Shown: positions 7,250 to 14,552, counted from the stretch's first letter. The stretch is 14,786 bases of DNA from an uncultured Lachnospiraceae bacterium (GCA_902782625.1 CACZNZ010000042.1:1-14786); one strand, 5' to 3'. Notes: generated by a model not told the origin, from the letters alone. Numbers and translations are program-made.

Positions 7250-8335
7250 ATGAGTTTTACACTTTGCAATCTGACAGTAGAAAAAGGGCAGAAGATACAG
7301 GGATATCTTGATCTGCCTTTCACACAGGAAGATAAGCTTCCGTGTACATTGATCTATGGGGACAGGGAAGGACCGACGGTTCTCGTGGATGGAGGTATCC
7401 ACAACGCGGAATATGTCGGAATCGAATGCGTGACAGGACTTGGACAGATGCTGGAGCCAGAAGATATCAAAGGCATCCTGATCATGATCCATCTTGTCAA
7501 CGTCAACGGTTTTAAAGCGAGAACCGTAAGCGTATCCGCCGCAGACGGCAAGAATCTCAACAGAGTATTCCCCGGCGACCCCAATGGTACATACACAGAT
7601 AAACTGGCATATTTTATGGAAAAAGAACTCTTTTCCAAAATAGATTACTACATTGATGTTCACAACGGCGACTGGTTTGAAGACCTGTCTCCCTTCATCT
7701 ACTGTGTCGGGAATGGAGCGCAGGAGACTACGGATAAATCCGTGGAGATGGCAAAAGCCGCAGATGTTCCTTACTATGTAATCTCCAAAAGCAAACAGGG
7801 CGGTGCCTATAATTATGCGGGTATCCTGGGGATTCCATCGGTTCTCCTCGAAAGAGGATGTTCTGGACTCTGGAGCCCGGAGGAGGTGATGGCTTCTCAA
7901 AAAGATGTCCGGAATATCCTGAGGGTCATCGGCGCTTTCGACTCAGAGCGTTTCCTGTACGACAGACAAAGCCAGATACCACGGCATATGCCCCATGCAC
8001 ACTACATAGATTCAGACAAAAGCGGGTGCTGGTTCCCGCAAAAAAGAGCCGGACAGATTGCAGCGGCCGGAGAACTGATTGGCGTTATGAAAGACAATTT
8101 CGGCCATGTGATCGAGGAAGTCCGACTCGACGAACCTTGCATCATTTTGTATCAGACCATATCTTATTCCGTACCGAAAGGTACACCTCTGGTAGCTTAT
8201 GGTCATTATACAGATTGCGTACAGGATGCAGGGGCACAGCCACATGTGCACCATCATAAAGAAGAGCGCGATTTCGAAGATATCCATGAAGATATCGGCA
8301 TCACGTCCGTCATTAGCGGCGATACAGTCAAATAA
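7250..8335 (+). CDS. AstE/AspA-like zinc deacylase (succinylglutamate desuccinylase/aspartoacylase family, M14-related)
   Basis: 361 residues from the ATG at 7250, with AAAAGGAG eight to nine bases upstream; the longer reading frame from 7142 overlaps the ATPase gene. The zinc site is visible: GGIHNAE (His51, Glu54) and DVHNGD (His138). NLNRVFPG (Asn104, Arg105) is the substrate-carboxylate motif of the family, and PSVLLERG (Glu201) is in the place of the general base. Family members hydrolyse amide bonds of N-acylated amino acids or related small compounds in the cytoplasm. The last 130 residues, with VRLDEPCIILYQTISYSVPKG and a His-rich end (HVHHHKEERD), resemble the C-terminal beta domain of the family. 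It follows the importer by 32 bases, so it probably acts on the imported compound (inference). The true substrate is unknown. Confidence 0.82.
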   Translation: MSFTLCNLTVEKGQKIQGYLDLPFTQEDKLPCTLIYGDREGPTVLVDGGIHNAEYVGIECVTGLGQMLEPEDIKGILIMIHLVNVNGFKARTVSVSAADGKNLNRVFPGDPNGTYTDKLAYFMEKELFSKIDYYIDVHNGDWFEDLSPFIYCVGNGAQETTDKSVEMAKAADVPYYVISKSKQGGAYNYAGILGIPSVLLERGCSGLWSPEEVMASQKDVRNILRVIGAFDSERFLYDRQSQIPRHMPHAHYIDSDKSGCWFPQKRAGQIAAAGELIGVMKDNFGHVIEEVRLDEPCIILYQTISYSVPKGTPLVAYGHYTDCVQDAGAQPHVHHHKEERDFEDIHEDIGITSVISGDTVK

Positions 8336-8353
8336 CATTTTGAGGGAAATGGT

Positions 8354-9715
8354 ATGCAGACAGATAAAAACAGAGGCACAAACAGAGATCTGACAACAGG
8401 GAGCATCCCTGTAAAAATCGTGCTGTTTGCACTTCCCCTTTTGATGAGCAGCCTGATTCAGCTGCTGTACTCCACCGTCGATCTGATCTTCGTCGGACAG
8501 TTCCTCGGGACAAAATCCGCAGCGTCCATCGGAGCCAGTGATCTTCTGATCACCTGCATGGTAGGTTTCTTTACCGGGATGGCCGTAGGGACCAATGTCA
8601 TCACGGCAAGATATTTCGGAGGCAGACAATATGACAAGTTAAAGAGCCTGATTCACACGATTTTTCTTGCCGGCCTTGTCGGAGGAATAGCCCTTGTTAT
8701 CTTTGCCGAGATATTTGCACCGTTCTTTCTAACCTGGATGGGAACGCCCGATGAGATCTATGATCTGGCAATCCGATACCTCCGGATCTACATTCTGAGT
8801 ATGGTATCCGTTGTCCTTTACAACCTCTTAAGCGGAATGATCCGTGCACTGGGAGATTCCAGGACACCGATGCTCTTCCAGCTGGCAGGTGGCATTCTCA
8901 ACATAGCAGCGGATTATGCTTTTATCGTTTATCTGAAGATGGGCGTGGAAGGAACGGCGATCGCGACAGTGATTTCTCAGACATTTGCTGCGATCTGTGT
9001 ACTTGGATACCTGCTTTTTATGAAAACATCGTACCGACTGCGGATTTTTGATCGGATCTTCGACTGGCATGAATTAGGAAATGTACTGAGAGTCGGCGTA
9101 CCATCCGGAATTCAGTCCATCATCATCACATTTTCCAATATCATCATCCAGTCCCGGATCAATACGCTTGGAGTCAAGGAAATTGCTTCGTTTACTGTTT
9201 TCTTCAAAGCAGAGAATATGCTGTGGCTTCCGCTCCTGGCACTGGGGCAGGCAGCGGTCTCTTTCGTCAGTCAGAACTACGGGGCCGGCGAATGGGACAG
9301 AATCAGCAAAGGGAACCGGTTCACACTCTTTGGAGGGGCACTGTTTACGTTTTCAGAAGCGATGCTCCTTATCTTTCTGGCACCTTGGATAGTGGGACTC
9401 TTCACCAGAGATCCACAGGTGGCAGCCCTCACCATGCAGGAAATGCGGATCATCTATCCGCTGTATTTTCTCTGCACGATCATAGAAGTACTGAGCAGCA
9501 ACATGAGAAGCTTTGGAATGGCAGTCTATCCCATGGCCATCGTGATCATAAGCTACTGTGGCGTCAGAGTCACGGTGCTGTATCGTTTCATGAGTCTGTT
9601 CCACAGCGTAAAAGGTGTGGCTTACTGTTATCCAATCTCCTGGACTTGTGCGGCGGTGCTTCTGGGAATCGCATATTGGAGGAAAATGCCTGAAAAAGCC
9701 AGAAAAATCTTTTGA
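8354..9715 (+). CDS. MATE family efflux transporter
   Basis: 453 residues with about twelve hydrophobic segments in two related halves. The first half begins with the family signature GSIPVKIVLFALPLLMSSLI followed by LYSTVDLIFVGQFLG, GMAVGTNVITARYFGG, and LLSGMIRALGDSRTPM. The second half has GVPSGIQSII, FKAENMLWLPLLALGQAAVSFVSQNYGAG and MRIIYPLYFLCT. Such proteins export cationic drugs, metabolites or siderophore-like compounds in exchange for Na+ or H+. GAGGG lies ten bases before the ATG, and the gene starts 18 bases after the deacylase stop, so it belongs to the same operon. In this context it may expel the processed product or an empty chelator, but that is inference; many MATE genes are annotated without known substrate. 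I see no clear terminator after it. Confidence 0.9.
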   Translation: MQTDKNRGTNRDLTTGSIPVKIVLFALPLLMSSLIQLLYSTVDLIFVGQFLGTKSAASIGASDLLITCMVGFFTGMAVGTNVITARYFGGRQYDKLKSLIHTIFLAGLVGGIALVIFAEIFAPFFLTWMGTPDEIYDLAIRYLRIYILSMVSVVLYNLLSGMIRALGDSRTPMLFQLAGGILNIAADYAFIVYLKMGVEGTAIATVISQTFAAICVLGYLLFMKTSYRLRIFDRIFDWHELGNVLRVGVPSGIQSIIITFSNIIIQSRINTLGVKEIASFTVFFKAENMLWLPLLALGQAAVSFVSQNYGAGEWDRISKGNRFTLFGGALFTFSEAMLLIFLAPWIVGLFTRDPQVAALTMQEMRIIYPLYFLCTIIEVLSSNMRSFGMAVYPMAIVIISYCGVRVTVLYRFMSLFHSVKGVAYCYPISWTCAAVLLGIAYWRKMPEKARKIF

Positions 9716-9734
9716 AAATCCAGCAATATTCCTA

Positions 9735-9763
9735 TTGACGAATGGGTCACACGGCCATATAAT
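9735..9763 (+). promoter_or_regulatory. Sigma-70-type promoter for the arsR-ATPase operon
   Basis: TTGACG (9735-9740) and a perfect TATAAT (9758-9763) are 17 bases apart, the optimal spacing. Transcription would start near 9770, just upstream of the operator at 9787-9814, an arrangement suited to repression by a metal-sensing repressor. Confidence 0.85.
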
Positions 9764-9786
9764 AAGCATATAACAATTGAGAGATT

Positions 9787-9814
9787 GCTCAACTGAACAA
9801 CTGTTCAGTTGAGC
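9787..9814. promoter_or_regulatory. Perfect 13-2-13 inverted repeat, operator for the ArsR-family repressor
   Basis: The two 13-base arms (9787-9799 and 9802-9814) are exact reverse complements, with AC between them. The core is TGAACA-AC-TGTTCA, matching the 12-2-12 operators known for CzrA/SmtB-type zinc sensors. It lies downstream of the predicted transcription start and before the ribosome site (GGAGG at 9822-9826), so repression by bound protein would block early transcription. A smaller TTGAG/CTCAA repeat (9777-9781, 9788-9792) overlaps its left arm. Confidence 0.85.
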
Positions 9815-9832
9815 GCTCATTGGAGGCTTATT

Positions 9833-10192
9833 ATGACCACAAAAAGAAGTGACTGTGACCCAATATTCCCAGAAGTCATAGAGGAAGTCAGAAAAAAGAT
9901 GCCAGGAGACAGGGAAATAGAAAATGTATCTTCCTTTTTCAAAATTCTTGGAGATAACACCAGGATCCGCATCCTCTATGCATTGAAAGAACGAGAAATG
10001 TGTGCAGGAGATATCGCTGTACTGCTTAACATGACAAAATCCGCTGTTTCTCATCAGTTGGCACTGATGCGCAATATGCATCAGGTACGGACGAGAAGAG
10101 AAGGAAAAAATGTGTTTTATTCTTTAGATGATCAACACATCGTAGATATCGTAGAAGAAGCACTGATTCATATGACGCATGTAGACCATTAA
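9833..10192 (+). CDS. ArsR/SmtB-family metal-sensing repressor with alpha-5 zinc-site motif
   Basis: 119 residues from the ATG at 9833, which has GGAGG six bases upstream; an in-frame TTG at 9809 lies inside the operator and is rejected. Residues about 33-98 form the winged helix: FFKILGDNTRIRILYALKER, then MCAGDIAVLLNMTKSAVSHQ and GKNVFYSL. The C-terminal helix carries D100-x-H102-x10-H113-x2-H116, exactly the pattern of the alpha-5 zinc site of SmtB/CzrA. Cys57 in EMCAGD sits where CadC-like sensors have the first Cys of ELCVCD, but the second Cys is Gly and only one Cys (Cys8) is near the N-terminus, so a full CadC-type site is unlikely. Metal binding should release the operator and derepress the downstream exporter. 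Zinc is the best guess; cobalt also binds such sites. Confidence 0.92.
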   Translation: MTTKRSDCDPIFPEVIEEVRKKMPGDREIENVSSFFKILGDNTRIRILYALKEREMCAGDIAVLLNMTKSAVSHQLALMRNMHQVRTRREGKNVFYSLDDQHIVDIVEEALIHMTHVDH

Positions 10193-10215
10193 ATAACTCA
10201 GGAAGGAACCAGGAC

Positions 10216-13200
10216 ATGCAAAGAAAAGTCTATATTCTGGAAGGTCTTGACTGTGCCAACTGCGCGGCCAAGATAGAAAATAAACTTAGCAAGATGCCTG
10301 AACTGTCAGATGTTTCCGTCACCTACGCCACAAAACAGCTGAGATTTTCCGCAGAAGACCCGGAAGCCCTGCTCCCGAAAATCCAGGAAACCATCTCAGC
10401 CATGGAGCCAGACGTAGAAGTCGTAGAAAGGAACCGAAGACAGTCCCGCAGCAGAACAGAGACAGGACATACACACGACCACGACCATGATCACGGGCAT
10501 GAGCATGAACATCATCACGACCACGATCATGTGGATGCATGTGGCTGTGGGCACGACCATGGACATGATCACGAGCATGGACATGAGCACGGGCACGATC
10601 ATGATCACGACCATGGACACGAACATCATCACGATCATGAGGATAGCTGTGGCTGCGGACACGACCATGGACATGAACATCATCACGATCACGGCCATGA
10701 TCATGGACACGAGCACGAGCATGAGCACGAACATCATCATGATCATGGGGACAGCTGTGGCTGCGGACACGACCATGGACACGATCATGATCATGGGGAC
10801 AGCTGTGGCTGCGGACACGACCATGAGCATCATCACCACCATGATTACGGGGATGCCTGCGGTTGCGGACATGATCACGAAGAGGATCATTCTCCTCATC
10901 CGACAAGATCGCATACACATTTTGTAGAAGAGCATCATCACCAATCCGGACATCCAGATGACTGTGAATGTGAGGACTGCACTTCATTTGTGGAGTACTG
11001 CGATATCTGCGGAGAGAGTCTGGCAAAATGCAACTGCAAGATGCCGGATGACGATATGGAAAAACGCGTATACATTTTGGAGGGCATTGACTGTGCGAAC
11101 TGTGCAGCCAAAGTCGAGGCGAAGATCCGTCAGATGCCAGAAGTAGGTTTTGCTTCCGTTACTTACGCGACGAAGCAGCTTCGTGTCTCCGCCTACAATC
11201 AGGATGAGCTGCTGCCGAGACTGCAGCAGGTCGTGGATTCCGTTGAAGACGGGGTTACGGTTGTTCCGAGAAAGAGAAAGAGAACCACCGGAATCTCCAA
11301 TACGAAGATCTATATTCTCGAGGGCCTTGATTGTGCGAACTGTGCAGCTGCTGTAGAAAGAAAACTGCAGACACTGCCTGAGGTAGATGATGTCACGATC
11401 ACCTATGCGACCAAGCAGATGAAGCTTTCGGCAAAAGATCCTGACGCCATTCTCCCGACGGTTATTCAGGCGATCGACTCCGTTGAAGACGGCATCACCG
11501 TCATCCCGAAAGAGACCGTTAAAAATGCGGCGGCTGCGGAGGAGAAAAAGCCTTCTATCATAGAGAACCCGCTTTTCAGTATTGTGACAGGGGCTATCGT
11601 ATTCATCATTGGAGAAATCTTAATTCATACAGTAATCCCTGAGAGCTCGATGGCTTCTTTCGCCATCTTTATCGTGGCGTATCTGATCCTTGGCGGAAAG
11701 GTTCTTCTTGCCGCAGCCAAGAATATCAGAAAAGGCCAGGTGTTTGATGAGAACTTCCTGATGTGTATCGCCACCATCGGTGCTTTCTGTATCAGAGAGT
11801 TCCCAGAGGCTGTCGGCGTTATGCTTTTCTACCGGATCGGTGAATATTTTGAAGACCGTGCGACAGAGCAGAGTCGGAGCCAGATTATGGAGGCCGTTGA
11901 CTTAAGACCGGAAGTAGTTAATCTTGTCATTGGCGACGATGTCAAAGTGATTGACGCAGAAGAGGCCAATGTCGGCGACATCCTTCTGGTTCGTCCCGGC
12001 GACCGGATTCCGCTTGACGGCGTGATCATCGACGGAGAAAGCCGCATTGACACTTCACCTGTAACCGGTGAGCCGGTACCGGTGATGGCAAGAGTCGGCG
12101 ACAACGTGGTTTCCGGATGTGTGAACACTTCAGGTCAGCTGAAGATGCGTGTGGAGAAAGTCCTTGAGGAATCCATGGTAACCCGTATTCTCGATTCCGT
12201 TGAAAATGCGGCAGCCAGCAAGCCGGAGATCGACAAGTTTATCACGAAATTTGCAAGAGTTTACACGCCATTTGTCGTATTCTTCGCACTGTTTGTAGCA
12301 CTCGTACTGCCGGTAGTTCTTCCAAGCTGGCATTATCTCGTAGATCCGTCCTATGTGGGCAAAACCAATTCCATCATATTTGGAACAAGCGGAACGGCTT
12401 CAATCTACACCGCACTGACCTTCCTCGTTATCAGCTGTCCATGTGCGCTGGTTCTGAGTGTGCCGCTGGCATTCTTCTCCGGAATCGGAGCTGCCTCGAA
12501 GAAGGGAATCCTTTTCAAAGGCGGTATCGCCATCGAAGGCTTAAAGGGCGTTAAAGCCGTTGTTATGGATAAAACAGGAACCATCACCAAGGGTAACTTT
12601 GTGGTTCAGAAAGCAAATCCGGTCATTGATGGGATGTCGGAAGATGAGCTGCTTTTGATCAGTGCCAGCTGCGAGCTTTCCTCCACCCATCCAATCGGCA
12701 ACAGCATCGTTGATGCAGCCAGGGAAAAAGGGCTTGAGATTGAAAGACCTGAGGCAGTCGAGGAAATCGCCGGACAGGGAATCAAGGCAAAGACATCAAA
12801 GGGAACGATTCTTTGTGGTAACAGAAAACTGATGGATGCAAACGGCATCGATCTGTCCGAATACCACAGCACAGATTTCGGAACAGAAGTCCTGGTTGCC
12901 CTTGACTCCAAATTCGCAGGAAATATCGTGATTGCCGATACCGTCAAAGATGATGCGGCGTCTGCCATCGCAAGCGTAAAGAAATTAGGAATCAAAACTG
13001 TTATGCTGACCGGCGATGCACAGGAAAGTGCAGAGGCAGTCGCAAAACAGACAGGCGTGGACGAAGTACATGCGAAACTTTTACCGCAGGATAAAGTATC
13101 CGAACTTCAGGCAATCCGCGCAAAAGACGGCGCCGTCATGTTTGTCGGCGACGGAATCAACGACGCTCCGGTACTCGCCGGCGCAGATGTAGGAGCGGCC

Positions 13201-13464
13201 ATGGGCAGCGGCGCAGATGCAGCCATCGAGGCGGCGGATGTCGTATTCATGAATTCCGAAATGAATGCGATTCCGGAAGCCTTAAGCATCGCCAGAATGA
13301 CCAACGCAATCTCCTGGCAGAATGTATATTTTGCTCTGGCAGTAAAGATCATCGTCATGATCATGGGCCTCTTCGGCTTTGCCAACATGTGGCTTGCCGT
13401 ATTCGCCGACACCGGCGTATCCGTAATCTGCCTGTTGAATTCAATCCGTATTTTACGTAAATAA
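10216..13464 (+). CDS. P1B-type heavy-metal export ATPase (ZntA/CadA group) with three HMA domains and a His-rich/Cys-rich insert
   Basis: 1082 residues, far above the 600-800 usual for the family. Three HMA domains carry EG(L/I)DCANCA with CxxC at Cys13/16, Cys293/296 and Cys373/376. Between the first two, residues 85-246 hold about 66 His, mostly as HDHGHEH runs, with five CGCGHDH repeats; residues 250-274 add seven Cys (CECEDC, CDIC, CNC). The transport core follows: TGE 617-619, CPC at 741-743 in the membrane, phosphorylation DKTGT at Asp785, the HP motif at His825, and GDGINDAP at 978-985. Lys1044 and Asp1065 in the last two membrane segments stand the same distance apart as the ZntA pair that defines the Zn/Cd/Pb group. 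It should pump divalent soft metals out of the cell. The gene follows the ArsR gene by 23 bases. The ribosome site GGAAGG is nine bases upstream. Cobalt transport is a possible alternative. Confidence 0.93.
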   Translation: MQRKVYILEGLDCANCAAKIENKLSKMPELSDVSVTYATKQLRFSAEDPEALLPKIQETISAMEPDVEVVERNRRQSRSRTETGHTHDHDHDHGHEHEHHHDHDHVDACGCGHDHGHDHEHGHEHGHDHDHDHGHEHHHDHEDSCGCGHDHGHEHHHDHGHDHGHEHEHEHEHHHDHGDSCGCGHDHGHDHDHGDSCGCGHDHEHHHHHDYGDACGCGHDHEEDHSPHPTRSHTHFVEEHHHQSGHPDDCECEDCTSFVEYCDICGESLAKCNCKMPDDDMEKRVYILEGIDCANCAAKVEAKIRQMPEVGFASVTYATKQLRVSAYNQDELLPRLQQVVDSVEDGVTVVPRKRKRTTGISNTKIYILEGLDCANCAAAVERKLQTLPEVDDVTITYATKQMKLSAKDPDAILPTVIQAIDSVEDGITVIPKETVKNAAAAEEKKPSIIENPLFSIVTGAIVFIIGEILIHTVIPESSMASFAIFIVAYLILGGKVLLAAAKNIRKGQVFDENFLMCIATIGAFCIREFPEAVGVMLFYRIGEYFEDRATEQSRSQIMEAVDLRPEVVNLVIGDDVKVIDAEEANVGDILLVRPGDRIPLDGVIIDGESRIDTSPVTGEPVPVMARVGDNVVSGCVNTSGQLKMRVEKVLEESMVTRILDSVENAAASKPEIDKFITKFARVYTPFVVFFALFVALVLPVVLPSWHYLVDPSYVGKTNSIIFGTSGTASIYTALTFLVISCPCALVLSVPLAFFSGIGAASKKGILFKGGIAIEGLKGVKAVVMDKTGTITKGNFVVQKANPVIDGMSEDELLLISASCELSSTHPIGNSIVDAAREKGLEIERPEAVEEIAGQGIKAKTSKGTILCGNRKLMDANGIDLSEYHSTDFGTEVLVALDSKFAGNIVIADTVKDDAASAIASVKKLGIKTVMLTGDAQESAEAVAKQTGVDEVHAKLLPQDKVSELQAIRAKDGAVMFVGDGINDAPVLAGADVGAAMGSGADAAIEAADVVFMNSEMNAIPEALSIARMTNAISWQNVYFALAVKIIVMIMGLFGFANMWLAVFADTGVSVICLLNSIRILRK
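10468..10890 (+). repeat. Imperfect tandem coding repeats of the His-rich metal-binding insert
   Basis: The stretch is built of CAC/CAT, GAC/GAT, GAG and GGA codons with recurring blocks. A 37-base block encoding DHGDSCGCGHDH occurs at 10741-10777 and again at 10789-10825, a period of 48 bases or 16 codons, and a close copy lies at 10633-10669. In total five CGCGHDH units are encoded. The period keeps the frame, so the array can grow or shrink by slippage without breaking the protein. Confidence 0.9.
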
Positions 13465-13477
13465 AAAGAAAAAAATA

Positions 13478-13506
13478 TTGTATTTTCCCCCCTATTTCAG
13501 TAGAAT
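13478..13506 (+). promoter_or_regulatory. Likely sigma-70-type promoter for the cyclase-family gene
   Basis: TTGTAT (13478-13483) and TAGAAT (13501-13506) are 17 bases apart. Transcription would begin near 13513 and give a leader of about 100 bases containing the hairpin at 13527-13560. There is no clear terminator after the ATPase gene, so read-through is also possible. Confidence 0.6.
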
Positions 13507-13526
13507 GATATCAAAGGGAAAAGAGC

Positions 13527-13560
13527 CAGACTTTCATGCCGGGACAAGCATGAAAGTCTG
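13527..13560 (+). other. Strong hairpin in the leader of the cyclase-family gene
   Basis: CAGACTTTCATGC (13527-13539) pairs perfectly over 13 bases with GCATGAAAGTCTG (13548-13560) around an 8-base loop CGGGACAA. No T-run follows on either strand, so it is not an ordinary terminator. It lies about 15 bases after the predicted transcription start and 50 bases before the start codon. It could stabilise the mRNA, bind a regulator as DNA, or be part of a leader switch; I recognise no known riboswitch. Confidence 0.7.
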
Positions 13561-13612
13561 ACCTTGAGACCTTTGCAGTATCGAGAAAGATTATCCTGAA
13601 AGGGGGGTTTTT

Positions 13613-14368
13613 ATGTATAAACTTTGGGATATTCTTAATCAGGCAAAACAGTTAAAATGGGTAGATCTTTCCCATTCGCTGAACAATGACAGCCCATACT
13701 GGAGCGGTATTCCTGATGGCTCCGTGGAGCTTGCCAAGACGGTTTTCGACTGGGGCAATCCGATGCTTGAATGCCTCATCCAGACCTTCAAGTTCCCAGG
13801 ACAGTTCGGAACTCATATCGATTTTCCGGGACATTTTGCCAAAGACGGAGTCTTATCAGAAGCCTTTGACGTAAAAGACGGTGTGTACCCATTGTGCGTC
13901 ATCGACCTTACCGACAAAGTGGCAAAAGATCCATGCTATGTCGTAACAGTGCAGGATATTAAAGACTACGAAAAAGCTTACGGCGAGATCCCGGACGGCG
14001 CATTCGTAGCACTTCGCACAGACTGGTACAAAAACTGGCCCGACATGGATGCCCTATCCGGCATCGCAGAAGACGGAAGCGAAAACTTCCCCGGCTGGTC
14101 CATGGAAGCCCTGCAATACATCTATGAAGAACGTAACGCAGCAGCAAACGGACACGAAACCCTCGATACAGACGCATCCGCAGAAGCAGCCAAGGCCGAA
14201 GACCTCGCCTGTGAAAGATACGTCCTCGAGAAAGGGAAACTCCAGATAGAGGTCCTGTGCAACCTCGACCAGGTGCCCCCTGCAGGAGCAGTACTCTTTG
14301 CAGCATGGCCTCACATCGAAGGTGCAACCGGCCTGCCCGTTCGCGTCTGGGCAATCTGCGAAGAATAA
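13613..14368 (+). CDS. Cyclase-family metal-dependent hydrolase (kynurenine-formamidase-like)
   Basis: 251 residues. The N-terminus has WVDLSHSLNNDSPYWSG (His21), and the diagnostic FGTHIDFPGHF gives metal ligands His68, Asp70 and His74, the HxDxxxH signature of the cyclase/KynB family. Further matches are VIDLTDKV, FVALRTDWYKNWP and the C-terminal HIEGATGLPVRVWAI. Members include kynurenine formamidase and isatin hydrolase, which open amide or ring bonds with Zn or Mn in the cytoplasm. The overall length and motif order are normal, but residues 165-200 hold an Ala/Glu-rich insert (NAAANGHETLDTDASAEA) that looks like a surface loop. AAAGGGGGG lies six bases before the ATG. No tryptophan-degradation genes are near, so the substrate is not assigned. 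It is transcribed alone between its own promoter and terminator. Confidence 0.85.
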   Translation: MYKLWDILNQAKQLKWVDLSHSLNNDSPYWSGIPDGSVELAKTVFDWGNPMLECLIQTFKFPGQFGTHIDFPGHFAKDGVLSEAFDVKDGVYPLCVIDLTDKVAKDPCYVVTVQDIKDYEKAYGEIPDGAFVALRTDWYKNWPDMDALSGIAEDGSENFPGWSMEALQYIYEERNAAANGHETLDTDASAEAAKAEDLACERYVLEKGKLQIEVLCNLDQVPPAGAVLFAAWPHIEGATGLPVRVWAICEE

Positions 14369-14396
14369 GAATAAAGTGAATCTTGATAGTTGTCGG

Positions 14397-14459
14397 CTGC
14401 CGGACGGAGTATTGATGGCCTGCGAATGCAGACCCTCATCAGCTTCGTCCGGCAGTTTT
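14397..14459 (+). terminator. Large hairpin terminator after the cyclase-family gene
   Basis: CTGCCGGACGGAG (14397-14409) pairs over 13 positions, one of them G-U, with CTTCGTCCGGCAG (14443-14455). The loop can fold on itself through TGATG/CATCA and CTGC-GAAT-GCAG. Four T residues follow. The short T-run makes this a moderate terminator or a structured 3' end. Confidence 0.7.
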
Positions 14460-14552
14460 AACTATGTTTATTCAGCAGTTGTAACTACATTTGTACGGCA
14501 GTTTTAACTACATTTGCACGGCAGTTTTAACTACATTTGTACGGCAGTTTTT
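14450..14552 (+). repeat. Tandem 23-bp repeat, four and a half copies
   Basis: Units start at 14450, 14473, 14496, 14519 and 14542 (partial). Each begins CGGCAG or CAGCAG, followed by TT(T/G)TAACTA and then CATTTG(T/C)A or TGTTTATT. The third and fourth units differ by one base, the first two are more diverged, and the last ends in CGGCAGTTTTTT. The first unit begins inside the 3' arm and T-tail of the terminator at 14397-14459, so the array looks like repeated copies of that tail. There are no unique spacers, so it is not a CRISPR array. Confidence 0.9.

Noticed and set aside
7187..7900. 237-residue minus-strand reading frame opposite the deacylase
   Set aside because: The + strand gene has zinc-ligand and substrate motifs; the minus frame shows no recognisable domain and no ribosome site.
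10319..11026. Long reading frames on the minus strand and in other + frames over the His-rich insert
   Set aside because: They arise from the low-complexity CAC/GAC/GAT codons; the products are Arg/His/Asp or Met/Val/Ile repeats with no ribosome site, opposite a well-supported gene.
13527..13560. Strong hairpin considered as terminator of the ATPase gene
   Set aside because: No T-run follows on either strand and a promoter-like pair lies just before it, so it belongs more likely to the next gene's leader.
14450..14552. Tandem repeats considered as a CRISPR array
   Set aside because: Units are directly adjacent, without spacers, and no cas gene is in the window.
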